11,122 bases of DNA from Oscillospiraceae bacterium (lineage in GTDB: Bacteria; Bacillota; Clostridia; Oscillospirales; Oscillospiraceae): contig JAEDFW010000058.1 of the NCBI GenBank assembly GCA_016297855.1, positions 1 to 11,122 of the forward strand, given 5' to 3'. The position numbers and the translations under genes are program-made. Shown one piece after another: positions 1 to 7,379 of the stretch (positions are counted from its first letter, which is position 1; every line of letters starts with the position of its first letter). A model generated the notes under the pieces. The model worked only from the letters and a program-made list of their open reading frames with translations, searched no databases and was not told where the DNA came from.

Positions 1-72
1 CACCTCCACCGAGAACGCACCGTAGTTTCCGCGGTAGAGCTGGCGGCGCAGCGCGAGATAGGTCTTGCTCAT
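1..72 (-). CDS. Start of unidentified gene coupled to the XRE regulator (cut by window edge)
   Basis: Only the first 24 codons are inside the window; they begin MSKTYLALRRQLYRG and run off the left edge in frame. The ATG overlaps the TGA stop of the upstream regulator gene in an ATGA arrangement. It is preceded by a strong AAGGAGG site about 7 bases away, which lies inside the last codons of the regulator. The start is therefore well supported, and translational coupling with the regulator is likely. No domain can be recognised from this short N-terminus, which is basic (K3, R9, R10, R14). The tight coupling suggests that it is either the regulator's partner or its target, but that is inference only. 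Confidence 0.75.
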   Translation of the reverse strand, partial: MSKTYLALRRQLYRGNYGAFSVEV

Positions 73-1151
73 TGGAGTTCCTCCTTCACTTTCTGCCAGA
101 GCCGCAGGAGCGCATCCGCATTGCTGCATTCGCGCAGCGCGTTTTCAACTGCGCCGTCCGCCGTCTGACCCAGATCGTCCGAGAGCTGCGCGTCCTTTCC
201 GCAGTAGAAGCGGATGGAGCCGACAGCATAGTAGGTGGGCGCGCGGTCAAACGCATCCGCGAGCGTTGCCGCGCGGCGCAAATGTTTGCGTGCGGCTTCT
301 TCGTCGTGCAGATCTAACGCAGCCGATGCGCAGAAACCGAGAAACGCCGCTTCCAGCTTGTCGAACGCGCACACCGCTCTCTCCGGGCGAAGTCCGTCAA
401 CCAGCGCGCAGCACCAAAGCGCGATCTGCAGCGCCTGCTGCAGCTCATTTTTCTGCGCGTAGGCGTTGATATAGCCGTTGACGACGCGAATGATGCCGAT
501 GATGGAATTGACCAGCGCCGTGGATAGGACCGGCAGCGCCTCGTCCGGCTTTTTGCAATGCGCAGCCAGCGTCATGCCGATGGCCGCGTCGTTCAGCCCG
601 TCGTAGTTGTATTTGCGCCAGACTTCCAGCGCTTTTTCTGTCTCGCCCAGCGCCAGATGCAAAACAGCGATGTCGTTCGAGATGGAAACCTCACTGATTT
701 CGGGGTCTGTGTTCTGGCCAAGCAATGTCAGCGCATGCTGATACAGCGCCAGCGCCCGGCGCTGCGGCACGGGGTCGTCGCGCTCGAGCGCGGAAAATGC
801 GTACGCGCGCGCGCTCTGCATCACGACATTGAAATGATTGGGGTATTTTTGCAGCGCCTTATCCGCCTCGGCAGTGCCCTCGTCAAAGCGGCGCTCGTTT
901 CGCAGCGCGCGGATGCGCTCGGCGGCAAGCTCTGCCGAATTCTCCCGCAGCGTGTAGCCGAGAAGCGCGTCGACCGACGCGTCGAAAAAATCCGCCAGTT
1001 CCATGAGCATAGAAAGATCGGGTGCGGACTGGCCTAATTCCCACTTGGACACCGCGCCAACCGTCACGCCCATGGCCTCGGCAAGCTGTTCCTGCGTGAA
1101 ACCGCGTGCTTTTCGCATTGCACGGATATTATTCGGAAGATGATGCTCCAT
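69..1151 (-). CDS. XRE-family HTH transcriptional regulator with TPR-like C-terminal region
   Basis: This 360-residue protein is a probable DNA-binding regulator. Residues about 6-66 form a typical Cro/C1 (XRE) helix-turn-helix domain, with the core FTQEQLAEAMGVTVGAVSKW at 18-37 followed by the PDLSMLMELADFFDASVDAL segment. The rest is helical and rich in A, L, E and R. It contains TPR-like units, for example NDIAVLHLALGETEKALEVW and the region around EEAARKHLRRAATLADAF, so it probably senses a protein, peptide or ligand through a helical-repeat domain. The start at 1151 was chosen because GAGG lies 8 bases upstream and the extended -10 promoter box (1183-1188) falls within the upstream open frame, excluding a longer product. 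It is co-transcribed with the partial gene at 1-72. The regulated genes are unknown; the partner gene, its own promoter and lpdA are candidates by position. Confidence 0.88.
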   Translation of the reverse strand: MEHHLPNNIRAMRKARGFTQEQLAEAMGVTVGAVSKWELGQSAPDLSMLMELADFFDASVDALLGYTLRENSAELAAERIRALRNERRFDEGTAEADKALQKYPNHFNVVMQSARAYAFSALERDDPVPQRRALALYQHALTLLGQNTDPEISEVSISNDIAVLHLALGETEKALEVWRKYNYDGLNDAAIGMTLAAHCKKPDEALPVLSTALVNSIIGIIRVVNGYINAYAQKNELQQALQIALWCCALVDGLRPERAVCAFDKLEAAFLGFCASAALDLHDEEAARKHLRRAATLADAFDRAPTYYAVGSIRFYCGKDAQLSDDLGQTADGAVENALRECSNADALLRLWQKVKEELQ

Positions 1152-1182
1152 TGCATGTGCCTCGCTTTCTTTGTCTGTGACC

Positions 1183-1211
1183 AGTATAGCAGCGCACAAA
1201 GCCAAGCGGAA
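1183..1211 (-). promoter_or_regulatory. Probable promoter of the XRE regulator
   Basis: On the minus strand, TATACT (1183-1188) is preceded directly by TGC, giving an extended -10 box. The -35 region at the 17-base position (TTCCGC, 1206-1211) is poor, as expected for a promoter that relies on an extended -10. Transcription would start near 1176, about 25 bases before the ATG. Confidence 0.55.
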
Positions 1212-1263
1212 GAGATTTGTTCTACAATTAGGAAACTTATTTTTGTCTTAATAGTTGAATTTC

Positions 1264-1343
1264 AAAAAACAACAGAAAAATAACGAAAAACAACAGAAAA
1301 CAAATTTGCAAAAAACACAAAAAAACATAAACAAAAATGAAAA
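1264..1343. promoter_or_regulatory. Phased A-tracts with 15-bp direct repeat upstream of lpdA
   Basis: This roughly 80-base stretch is almost free of T on the plus strand and holds runs of four to seven A. The first four are centred near 1266, 1278, 1288 and 1298, about one helical turn apart. AAAAACAACAGAAAA occurs twice (1265-1279 and 1286-1300), with a 21-base offset, or two helical turns. Such DNA is expected to be curved and may act as an UP element or regulator-binding site for the promoter at 1328-1356. This role is inferred from position and base composition. Confidence 0.5.
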
Positions 1344-1356
1344 TCTGTGCTATACT
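1328..1356 (+). promoter_or_regulatory. Probable promoter of lpdA
   Basis: The -10 box TATACT (1351-1356) is preceded by TGC, making it an extended -10. TAAACA (1328-1333) lies 17 bases upstream as a moderate -35. The predicted start is near 1363, giving a leader of about 26 bases that contains the GGAGG ribosome binding site at 1377-1381. The TGCTATACT core is identical to that of the divergent XRE promoter. Confidence 0.65.
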
Positions 1357-1388
1357 ATAGACATAATGTGAATTACGGAGGATGCCAT

Positions 1389-2759
1389 ATGGAACAGTTT
1401 GACGTATTGGTCATTGGCGGCGGCCCGGGCGGGTATCTGTGCGCCGAACGTGCGGCGCAGGCGGGCTTTACCGCAGCGGTTGTTGAGAAACGCGCATTGG
1501 GAGGCACCTGTCTGAACGAGGGCTGCGTGCCGACAAAGAGCTTTTTGTACTGTGCCAAGCAGTATGCTGCCGCGAAGCACGGCGAAAGTTATGGCGTGCA
1601 CGCCGAGAATGTGTCGATTGACCATGCCGCGGTCGTCACGCGCAAGGACAAGGTGGTCAAAACGCTGGTGCGCGGTGTGGGCGCGAGCATGAAGGCGCAC
1701 AAGATCAAGGTTTTTTCCTGTGAGGCGAAGATCCTCGGCAAGGCTTCAGACGGCACGTTCGATGTACAGGCCGGTACAGAACGCGTAAGCGCGAAGCGGC
1801 TTGTCATCGCCTCCGGCTCAAGCGCGGTTGTGCCGCCCATCCCCGGCGTGAAGGAGGGGCTTGCAAGCGGATTCGTAACGACCAACCGTGAAATTCTGGA
1901 TAAAAAAGACCAGCCCAAGCGGCTGGTGTGCATTGGCGGCGGCGTGATCGGCCTGGAAATGGCGTGCTATTTTGCAACCATTGGCACAAAGGTCAGCGTC
2001 ATCGAGATGATGCCGAAGATCGCCGGCGCGACGGACCCGGAGATCTGCAAAATATTGATGGACACCTATCGGAAAGAGGGCATGGAATTCTTCCTGAACG
2101 CAAAGGTTGAGTCAGTGGGCGCTGATTCTGTGACGTATTCCGATGCTTCCGGTACGCACACCATCGAATGCGACTGCGTGCTGCTATCTGCGGGCAGACG
2201 TGCAGAAACAGCTGGTCTGGGTCTGGAGACCATCGGCGTTGTGACTGAGCGGGGCGCGATCGTCACTGACGAGCATCTGTGTACGAACGTGCCGAACGTT
2301 TACGCCGTGGGCGACTGCAACGGCAAGCTTATGCTGGCGCATACGGCCTACCGCGAGGCCGAAGTGGCCGTCAATCACATGGCGGGCAAGAAGGATAAGA
2401 TCGACTACTCCATCGTGCCGTCCGTGATCTACACCACGCCTGAGGTTGCGTCTGTTGGTGAAAGTGAGCAAAGTGCACGGGACAAGGGGATGAATGTGAA
2501 GGTTGTCAAAGCGCCCATGATGTACTCCGGACGCTATGTGGCGGAGAATCTGGCGGGAGACGGCTTCTGCAAGATCATCTATGATACGAAGGCAAAGCGC
2601 ATCGTGGGTGTACATATGGTCGGCAGCTATGCTTCCGAGATCATTTACGGCGCGGCCATGATGGTTTATTCAAAGCTTCCTGTTGAGCATCTCAACAAGA
2701 TCGTATTCCCGCATCCTTCGGTCTGCGAGGTTGTGCGCGAGGCGCTGTTTATGATTTAA
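1389..2759 (+). CDS. lpdA: Dihydrolipoyl dehydrogenase (E3)
   Basis: This 456-residue flavoprotein disulfide reductase oxidises protein-bound dihydrolipoamide with NAD+, as the E3 component of 2-oxo-acid dehydrogenase or glycine cleavage complexes. The sequence has the FAD-binding GGGPGG motif at 10-15, the redox disulfide in GGTCLNEGCVPTK (Cys41 and Cys46), the NAD-binding IGGGVIG motif around 182-188, the second FAD motif YAVGDCNG, and the C-terminal catalytic HPSVCE motif (His442, Glu447). Length is normal and there is no N-terminal lipoyl domain. ATG at 1389 follows GGAGG by 7 bases; an upstream in-frame GTG lies inside the promoter and was rejected. It is a single-gene unit with its own promoter and terminator, with no E1, E2 or glycine cleavage genes beside it, so the complex it serves cannot be read from context. 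Mercuric reductase is unlikely because its metal-binding N-terminus and C-terminal cysteine pair are absent. Confidence 0.93.
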   Translation: MEQFDVLVIGGGPGGYLCAERAAQAGFTAAVVEKRALGGTCLNEGCVPTKSFLYCAKQYAAAKHGESYGVHAENVSIDHAAVVTRKDKVVKTLVRGVGASMKAHKIKVFSCEAKILGKASDGTFDVQAGTERVSAKRLVIASGSSAVVPPIPGVKEGLASGFVTTNREILDKKDQPKRLVCIGGGVIGLEMACYFATIGTKVSVIEMMPKIAGATDPEICKILMDTYRKEGMEFFLNAKVESVGADSVTYSDASGTHTIECDCVLLSAGRRAETAGLGLETIGVVTERGAIVTDEHLCTNVPNVYAVGDCNGKLMLAHTAYREAEVAVNHMAGKKDKIDYSIVPSVIYTTPEVASVGESEQSARDKGMNVKVVKAPMMYSGRYVAENLAGDGFCKIIYDTKAKRIVGVHMVGSYASEIIYGAAMMVYSKLPVEHLNKIVFPHPSVCEVVREALFMI

Positions 2760-2777
2760 CTGCTGAAAAAGCAACAG

Positions 2778-2806
2778 AAAAGGCCGCCCGGCGGGCGGCC
2801 TTTTTT
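2778..2806. terminator. Bidirectional rho-independent terminator between lpdA and cls
   Basis: A perfect 8-bp GC stem (GGCCGCCC at 2782-2789, GGGCGGCC at 2793-2800) encloses a 3-base loop. It is followed by six T and preceded by four A, so it has a U-tract on either strand. It lies 22 bases after the lpdA stop and ends 3 bases before the cls stop, so it can serve both convergent genes. Confidence 0.92.
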
Positions 2807-2808
2807 CG

Positions 2809-4341
2809 TTACATAAGCGGAGAGAACATCCGCAGCAGCGTGCGCAGAATGCGCTGGTGCAGGTAGATATGCTTACAGCGCTGGTAGGTGATCTCGCGGC
2901 AGACGGGAAGCGTCTCGTCAAAGTCGCGTGCAATATCCGCCAGAGCGTCTGCATCGTAGAGATATACCGCATCCTCGTAGTGCAGGTACAGGCTGCGGAA
3001 ATCCATGTTCACAGTGCCGACCACGGCATAGCGCTCATCGGACAGGCAGACCTTGGAGTGGACAAAGCCGGGACGGTATTCAAAAATACGTACGCCGGCC
3101 TCGGTCAGAACCTCGTAATTCGCGCGCGTTACGGCGTGCACATACCACTTGTCGGGCACGCCGGGCGTGATGATACGCACGTCCACACCGGTTTTGGCCG
3201 CATTGCACAGCACCTGCGTCATCTGATGGTCGAGAATGAGGTACGGCGTCATGATGCGCAAGGTCTTTTTCGCGCTCGTGATCAGCTGCTGGTAGATGGT
3301 TGCGCCCACGTCTTCATCATCGAGCGGGCTGTCGGCAAACGGCTGCAGATATCCGTGCGTCTCGCTCTCAGGCGCGGTATAGAACGGCCGGAAGGAATCC
3401 ACATCCTCCTGCAGATGTGCGATGGTGTCCCAGTTGGCGAGGAACATCACCGTCATTGACCATACGGCTTCGCCCTTGACCAGAATTCCGCAGTCTTTCC
3501 AGTGCCCATGCGGGGAAGTACGGTTGATGTACTCGTCGGCCAGATTGATGCCGCCCGTAAAGCCGACCTTGCCGTCAATGATCATGAGCTTGCGGTGGTC
3601 GCGATTGTTGAGCCGCCCGGAGAGTACCGGAACATAGGGCGCGAAGGCATGCGCCTGAACGCCCATTGCGCGCAGCTGCTTGCAGTAGCGGCCCGGCAGG
3701 CGCGTGATGCAGCCGAAATCGTCGTAGAGGACGCGCACATCCACGCCCTCAAGCGCCTTCTGCTGCAGAATTTCCAGAATCGAGTCCCACATCTCGCCGG
3801 GTGCGATGATGAAGAATTCAAGGAAGATATAATGTCTGGCTTTCTTCAGTTCCTCCAGCATCTGCGCCCAGCAGGCCTCACCGCAGGAAAAATACTGGGC
3901 GGAAGAATTGTCGTAGACGGGATAACTGGCGCTGCTCAGCAGAAAACGCGTATGATTGAACGCGGCGTCGGGCGTATCAGCCAGCTTTTGTATGATATCG
4001 GGATCCTGGCGCAGATGCTGCAGCACAGTCAGCTCACTCTGCGCGCGCTTACGGTTCGAGCGGTGGGAGGTCTTATTGCCGCCAAAGAGCACATAGATCG
4101 TCAGTCCTGCCACAGGGAACGCCAGAATCAGCACAATCCATGCGATCTTGTACGACGGGTTGCTGCGGCCAGACATGATGGCGATGACCAGCAGCCATGC
4201 CAGCACGTTGATGACCGTGCGCATCCAGAAACGGTACTCCTGCAGCCAGAGAATCCCTGCCAGAAGGAAGGCGATCTGCAGCAAAATCGCAAGGGAAACG
4301 ACAACAACGCGCTGGAACATCAGCTTGGACAGATTACGCAT
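2809..4341 (-). CDS. cls: Cardiolipin synthase (phospholipase D family)
   Basis: This 510-residue membrane enzyme condenses two phosphatidylglycerol molecules into cardiolipin and glycerol. Three hydrophobic segments occupy the N-terminus (about residues 9-30, 36-53 and 62-84), matching the membrane anchor of bacterial ClsA-type enzymes. Two PLD-type HKD motifs follow: HRKLMIIDG (His249, Lys251, Asp256) and HSKVCLSD (His428, Lys430, Asp435), each with the downstream GG/GT-x-N element (TGGINLADEY and VGTVNMDFRS). Length is close to family norms. The start at 4341 was chosen because AGGAGA precedes it by about 7 bases; the in-frame ATG 21 bases upstream lacks a ribosome binding site. The gene converges with lpdA and is divergent from uvrA. 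Nothing else in the window belongs to lipid metabolism. Confidence 0.94.
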   Translation of the reverse strand: MRNLSKLMFQRVVVVSLAILLQIAFLLAGILWLQEYRFWMRTVINVLAWLLVIAIMSGRSNPSYKIAWIVLILAFPVAGLTIYVLFGGNKTSHRSNRKRAQSELTVLQHLRQDPDIIQKLADTPDAAFNHTRFLLSSASYPVYDNSSAQYFSCGEACWAQMLEELKKARHYIFLEFFIIAPGEMWDSILEILQQKALEGVDVRVLYDDFGCITRLPGRYCKQLRAMGVQAHAFAPYVPVLSGRLNNRDHRKLMIIDGKVGFTGGINLADEYINRTSPHGHWKDCGILVKGEAVWSMTVMFLANWDTIAHLQEDVDSFRPFYTAPESETHGYLQPFADSPLDDEDVGATIYQQLITSAKKTLRIMTPYLILDHQMTQVLCNAAKTGVDVRIITPGVPDKWYVHAVTRANYEVLTEAGVRIFEYRPGFVHSKVCLSDERYAVVGTVNMDFRSLYLHYEDAVYLYDADALADIARDFDETLPVCREITYQRCKHIYLHQRILRTLLRMFSPLM

Positions 4342-4370
4342 GACAGATCTCCTTTCGACCATATACGACC

Positions 4371-4399
4371 ATTATAACAGCCTTTTACAGAAGTTACAA
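4371..4399 (-). promoter_or_regulatory. Promoter of cls
   Basis: On the minus strand, a perfect TATAAT (4371-4376) preceded by TGT is spaced 17 bases from TTGTAA (4394-4399). The predicted transcript begins near 4364, giving a leader of roughly 23 bases that contains AGGAGA. This is a strong SigA-like promoter. Confidence 0.8.
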
Positions 4400-4447
4400 G
4401 TACGGCAGTGGACAAAATCGCGCGGCGCTGTCCCACAGGAGTGCTGG

Positions 4448-4467
4448 AACAAATAAAAACTTTTGTT
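4448..4467. repeat. Dyad AACAAA-N8-TTTGTT in the cls/uvrA divergent region
   Basis: AACAAA (4448-4453) and its reverse complement TTTGTT (4462-4467) flank 8 bases, just upstream of the uvrA -35 box at 4480. It could be an operator, but it does not match the Firmicutes LexA box (GAAC-N4-GTTC), and an A/T-rich dyad of this size can arise by chance. Confidence 0.3.
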
Positions 4468-4479
4468 TGAAAATAGCAG

Positions 4480-4508
4480 TTGTAGAGCGGGGGATTCTAT
4501 GATATAAT
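4480..4508 (+). promoter_or_regulatory. Promoter of the uvrA-radC-uvrB operon
   Basis: A perfect TATAAT (4503-4508) preceded by TGA (extended -10) is 17 bases from TTGTAG (4480-4485). The start is predicted near 4515, leaving a leader of about 31 bases with AAGAGG before the ATG at 4546. No SOS/LexA box is visible at this promoter, so DNA-damage control is not shown by the sequence. Confidence 0.75.
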
Positions 4509-4545
4509 TATAGCCTGCGAAATACCGGAAGAAGAGGTCACAGCT

Positions 4546-7368
4546 ATGCGTGATACCATCAGCGTCAAGGGCGCACGCGCCAATAACTTAAAGAATGTTT
4601 CGGTCGAGCTGCCGCGTGATAAACTGGTCGTGCTGACTGGTCTGTCCGGCTCGGGCAAATCCTCGCTCGCATTTGATACCATCTATGCCGAGGGACAGCG
4701 GCGGTATATCGAGTCGCTTTCCTCCTATGCCAGAATGTTTTTGGGTCAGATGGACAAGCCGGACGTCGATTCCATTGACGGACTCTCACCCGCCATATCC
4801 ATCGACCAGAAAACCACCAGCAAAAACCCGCGTTCCACGGTGGGCACGGTAACGGAAATCTACGATTATCTGCGCCTGCTCTGGGCGCGCTGCGGTACGC
4901 CGCACTGCCCGAAGTGCGGCAAGGTGATCCGACGGCAGACGGTCGACCAGATCGTCGATCAGATCATGCAGCTGCCCGAACGCACGCGCTTTCAGATCCT
5001 TGCGCCCGTGGTACGCGGAAAAAAGGGCGAACATATCAAGGTGTTTGACGATGCGCGCCGCGGCGGCTATGTGCGCGTGCGCGTGGACGGCAGCGTCTAC
5101 GACCTGTCCGAAGAGATTGCGCTCGATAAAAATAAAAAGCACCACATTGAGGTCGTAGTCGACCGGCTCATCATGAAGCCGGATCTTGCCCGGCGTCTGA
5201 CCGATTCAGTTGAGACGGCGTCGAACCTCTCGGGCGGACTTGTGATCCTCAACCTGCTCGAAGGCGATACGGACACCATGTTCTCGCAGAACTACGCCTG
5301 CGAGGACTGCGGCGTGTCGCTGCCCGAACTCAGCCCACGCATGTTCTCGTTCAACAACCCCTATGGTGCGTGCCCGGTGTGCAGCGGACTCGGCACGCAG
5401 CTGGTGGCCGATCCTGCGCTCATCATCCCGGACGATTCGAAGTCCATTCTGCAAGGTGCGATTCAGGCATCCGGCTTCAACAACGTCAAAGACGACTCCA
5501 TCGCCCGGATGTATTTCGAGGCGCTGGCGAAAAAGTATAAATTCTCCCTGAATGACCCTGTGCGCGAGCTGTCCAAACAGGCAATGGACGCCATCTTGTA
5601 TGGCACGGGAAAGGAAAATCTCACCATCTACTATGAACGCGCCAATGGCCGCGGGGTACTTGAGCGGCCGTTTGAGGGCGTGGTCAACAACGTTTCGCGC
5701 CGATTCGCCGAAACGCAGTCCGAGGCGATGCACAAGGAACTCGAGGAATGCATGGCTGAGCGGCTGTGCCCAAAGTGCCACGGGAACCGACTGTCAGATA
5801 TGAGTCTGGCCGTGACGGTGGGCGGACTCAATATTATGGAGTTTTGCCGCCTGTCGGTTTCCGACGCGCTGGCGTTTATAGAGAATCTGAAGCTGGAGGG
5901 CAATTTCGCCGTGATTGCCGAGCAGATTTTGCGCGAGATCAAATCCCGTCTCGGCTTTTTGCAGGCGGTGGGTCTGCGCTATCTCACGCTTTCGCGCGCA
6001 GCGGCAACGCTCTCCGGCGGCGAGAGCCAGCGTATCCGCCTTGCCACGCAGATCGGTTCGAGCCTCATGGGCGTTTTGTATATCCTCGATGAGCCGTCGA
6101 TCGGTCTGCACCAGCGCGACAACGATAAGCTGCTGGATACACTGCGCCATCTGCGTGATCTGGGCAATACTGTCCTTGTTGTTGAGCACGACGAAGACAC
6201 CATGCGCGCTGCGGACTATATCGTCGATGTTGGCCCGGGTGCGGGTGTGCACGGCGGCGAGATTGTGGCCGCCGGCAGTATTGAAGATATCATGGCCTGC
6301 CCGCGCTCGATCACGGGGCAGTACCTCTCTGGCGTAAAGAAGATTCCTCTTCCCGTTGAGCGGCGCAAGGGAAACGGCAAGATGCTGAAAGTCTGCGGCG
6401 CGGCGGAAAACAATCTGCAGAACATCGATGTGGAGATCCCGCTCGGTACGTTTACCTGCGTCACGGGCGTATCCGGCTCCGGAAAATCGAGCCTTGTCAA
6501 CGAGATCCTCTATAAAAAGCTGGCGGGCGCGCTGAACCGCGCGCGTGTACGGCCGGGAAGATTTGACCATATCGAGGGTCTGGAGCATCTGGATAAGGTC
6601 GTGGGTATCGACCAGAGTCCCATCGGAAGGACACCGCGCTCAAATCCCGCGACGTATACGGGGCTTTTTAACGACATCCGCGAGCTCTTTGCTTCCACGG
6701 CTGACGCGCGCACACGCGGCTACGGCCCGGGGCGCTTCAGCTTCAATACCAAGGGCGGTCGCTGCGAGGCGTGTTGCGGCGACGGCCTTGTAAAGATCGA
6801 GATGCACTTTCTGGCGGACGTGTATGTCCCCTGCGAGGTCTGCGGCGGCAAACGGTATAACCGCGAGACGCTCGAGGTTCTCTATAAGGGCAAGAACATT
6901 GCGGATGTGCTGGATATGACGGCGGAGGAGGCACTGGGCTTCTTTGAAAACCTGCCGCGCATCCGCGCCAAGATCGCCACGCTGGTGGATGTTGGTCTTG
7001 GCTATGTGAAACTCGGACAGAGCTCTACCACGCTTTCCGGCGGTGAAGCGCAGCGTGTCAAGCTCGCTACTGAGCTTTCCCGCCGTGCAACCGGCAGAAC
7101 GATCTATATTCTCGACGAGCCAACGACTGGACTGCATGTTGCCGACGTGCACAAGCTGATCGAGGTTCTGCAGCGCCTTGTGGATGCAGGCAACACCGTG
7201 CTCGTCATCGAGCATAATCTGGATGTCATCAAGGTCGCAGACCACATCATTGACCTTGGACCGGAAGGCGGCGAGGGTGGTGGTCATATCGTTGCCAGCG
7301 GTACGCCGGAGGAAGTGGCTGCCTGCGAAGCAAGCTATACGGGACAGTATCTGAAAAAACTGCTGTAA
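4546..7368 (+). CDS. uvrA: UvrABC excinuclease subunit A
   Basis: This 940-residue ABC-type ATPase forms a dimer that recognises bulky DNA lesions and loads UvrB in nucleotide excision repair. It carries two ABC modules. The first has Walker A GLSGSGKSS (32-40), signature LSGGESQR (489-496) and Walker B ILDEPSIGL (from 513). The second has Walker A GVSGSGKSS (641-649), signature LSGGEAQR (from 830) and ILDEPTTGL. Zinc modules are intact: Cys252/255/276/279 in the first half and Cys740/743/763/766 in the second, the latter inside the hallmark GDG-KIEMHF-DVYVPC region. An extra cysteine at 744 follows the second zinc cysteine. Length is normal. AAGAGG precedes the ATG by about 8 bases. It is the first gene of an operon with radC and uvrB; the radC ribosome binding site overlaps its stop codon. 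Confidence 0.98.
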   Translation: MRDTISVKGARANNLKNVSVELPRDKLVVLTGLSGSGKSSLAFDTIYAEGQRRYIESLSSYARMFLGQMDKPDVDSIDGLSPAISIDQKTTSKNPRSTVGTVTEIYDYLRLLWARCGTPHCPKCGKVIRRQTVDQIVDQIMQLPERTRFQILAPVVRGKKGEHIKVFDDARRGGYVRVRVDGSVYDLSEEIALDKNKKHHIEVVVDRLIMKPDLARRLTDSVETASNLSGGLVILNLLEGDTDTMFSQNYACEDCGVSLPELSPRMFSFNNPYGACPVCSGLGTQLVADPALIIPDDSKSILQGAIQASGFNNVKDDSIARMYFEALAKKYKFSLNDPVRELSKQAMDAILYGTGKENLTIYYERANGRGVLERPFEGVVNNVSRRFAETQSEAMHKELEECMAERLCPKCHGNRLSDMSLAVTVGGLNIMEFCRLSVSDALAFIENLKLEGNFAVIAEQILREIKSRLGFLQAVGLRYLTLSRAAATLSGGESQRIRLATQIGSSLMGVLYILDEPSIGLHQRDNDKLLDTLRHLRDLGNTVLVVEHDEDTMRAADYIVDVGPGAGVHGGEIVAAGSIEDIMACPRSITGQYLSGVKKIPLPVERRKGNGKMLKVCGAAENNLQNIDVEIPLGTFTCVTGVSGSGKSSLVNEILYKKLAGALNRARVRPGRFDHIEGLEHLDKVVGIDQSPIGRTPRSNPATYTGLFNDIRELFASTADARTRGYGPGRFSFNTKGGRCEACCGDGLVKIEMHFLADVYVPCEVCGGKRYNRETLEVLYKGKNIADVLDMTAEEALGFFENLPRIRAKIATLVDVGLGYVKLGQSSTTLSGGEAQRVKLATELSRRATGRTIYILDEPTTGLHVADVHKLIEVLQRLVDAGNTVLVIEHNLDVIKVADHIIDLGPEGGEGGGHIVASGTPEEVAACEASYTGQYLKKLL

Positions 7369-7379
7369 AGGAGTACGCC

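Noticed and set aside
1347..1388. GTG start giving lpdA 14 more residues
   Set aside because: The GTG lies inside the extended -10 promoter region, upstream of the predicted transcript start, while the ATG at 1389 has a GGAGG site at ideal spacing.
3502..4377. Plus-strand open frame of 291 codons opposite cls
   Set aside because: It is antisense to the cardiolipin synthase gene, which carries both HKD motifs, and shows no family features of its own.
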